A DNA stretch of 42,933 bases. Source: DASYGT01 sp035999365 (GTDB lineage: Bacteria > Actinomycetota > Actinomycetes > Mycobacteriales > Jatrophihabitantaceae). Made by a program: the position numbers and the translations under genes. Every line of letters starts with the position of its first letter. Position 1 is the stretch's first letter. Of this stretch, positions 42,837-42,933 are shown in pieces. The stretch lies in contig DASYGT010000021.1 of NCBI GenBank assembly GCA_035999365.1, forward strand, positions 1 through 42,933, read 5' to 3'. The notes under the pieces are model-generated. The model saw only the letters and a list, made by a program, of their open reading frames with translations. It was not told where the DNA came from and ran no database searches.

Positions 42837-42933
42837 TCAGAGCCATTTCTTGGTCTTGAAGATTACGAAGAGCACAGCGGCGGCGATGAGCATGGTCACC
42901 ACCGAGACGAGGAAACCTGCCCGGTGCCCGAAA
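42837..42933 (-). CDS. C-terminus of a probable CorA-family magnesium transporter, cut by window edge
   Basis: The last 31 residues of a membrane protein are visible: G-H-R-A-G-F-L-V-S-V-V, the final membrane helix, then F-K-T-K-K-W-L and stop. A closing helix followed by basic residues and W-L is the usual end of CorA proteins. The rest lies beyond the window, so the family call is tentative. The 280 bases between it and the propeller gene hold nothing I can identify. Confidence 0.55.
   Translation of the reverse strand, partial: FGHRAGFLVSVVTMLIAAAVLFVIFKTKKWL

Overview
The window is high-GC DNA with strong G/C preference at third codon positions, many GTG starts and short overlaps between genes. 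It comes from an actinobacterium. A group 1h (formerly group 5) [NiFe]-hydrogenase locus with Streptomyces/mycobacteria-like architecture supports this. I would not name a genus.

Region 1 (1-10434) starts with the 3' end of a yccF-like membrane gene, followed by a catabolic locus. A plus-strand operon (aldehyde dehydrogenase, NCS1 permease, FAD-dependent amine-oxidase-like protein) converges on a PucR-type regulator gene. Divergent from pucR runs a tightly coupled operon: glutaryl-CoA-dehydrogenase-like acyl-CoA dehydrogenase, ketoglutarate-semialdehyde-dehydrogenase-like enzyme and CaiB/BaiF CoA-transferase. A shared element, GTACGGATGYAC, lies before both operons and is a candidate operator. 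The set could take up an N-containing compound, oxidise it to an aldehyde and then an acid, activate the acid with CoA and dehydrogenate it. The substrate is not fixed by sequence.

Region 2 (10483-25601) begins with an RDD membrane protein and a protein with 9-residue repeats. It then carries a complete group 1h uptake hydrogenase locus. One long minus-strand operon runs hhyS, hhyL, hhyE-like NifU/four-Cys protein, DUF5947-like, DUF6084-like, a 428-aa conserved protein, the maturation protease, a 33-aa microprotein, hypF, hypC, hypD and hypE. Most junctions overlap or are only a few bases apart. Divergent from hhyS are a small muconolactone-isomerase-like protein, an XRE regulator, hypA and hypB. 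The enzyme should scavenge low levels of H2 and feed electrons to respiration.

Region 3 (25896-32583) holds a polytopic GT-C-like membrane protein overlapping a flippase-like (UPF0104) protein, a secreted propeller-like protein, a DUF1345 membrane protein, and a CYTH-CHAD protein.

The CYTH-CHAD gene is translationally coupled (4-base overlap) to a solitary ParA/MinD-type ATPase gene. This pair is my best candidate for an undescribed system: a polyphosphate-binding adaptor with its own positioning ATPase.

Region 4 (33355-42933) is accessory sequence. It has small membrane proteins, an MmcQ/YjbR protein, a secreted protein with an HNH-like motif, a methyltransferase, a DUF4386 protein, a GNAT acetyltransferase, a DUF2750 protein, a secreted PQQ-type propeller protein and the 3' end of a probable corA. 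It also has decayed genes: a frameshifted gene, a deleted response regulator, a WD40 tail and a frameshifted IS21 istB remnant. I saw no rRNA, tRNA or CRISPR array.
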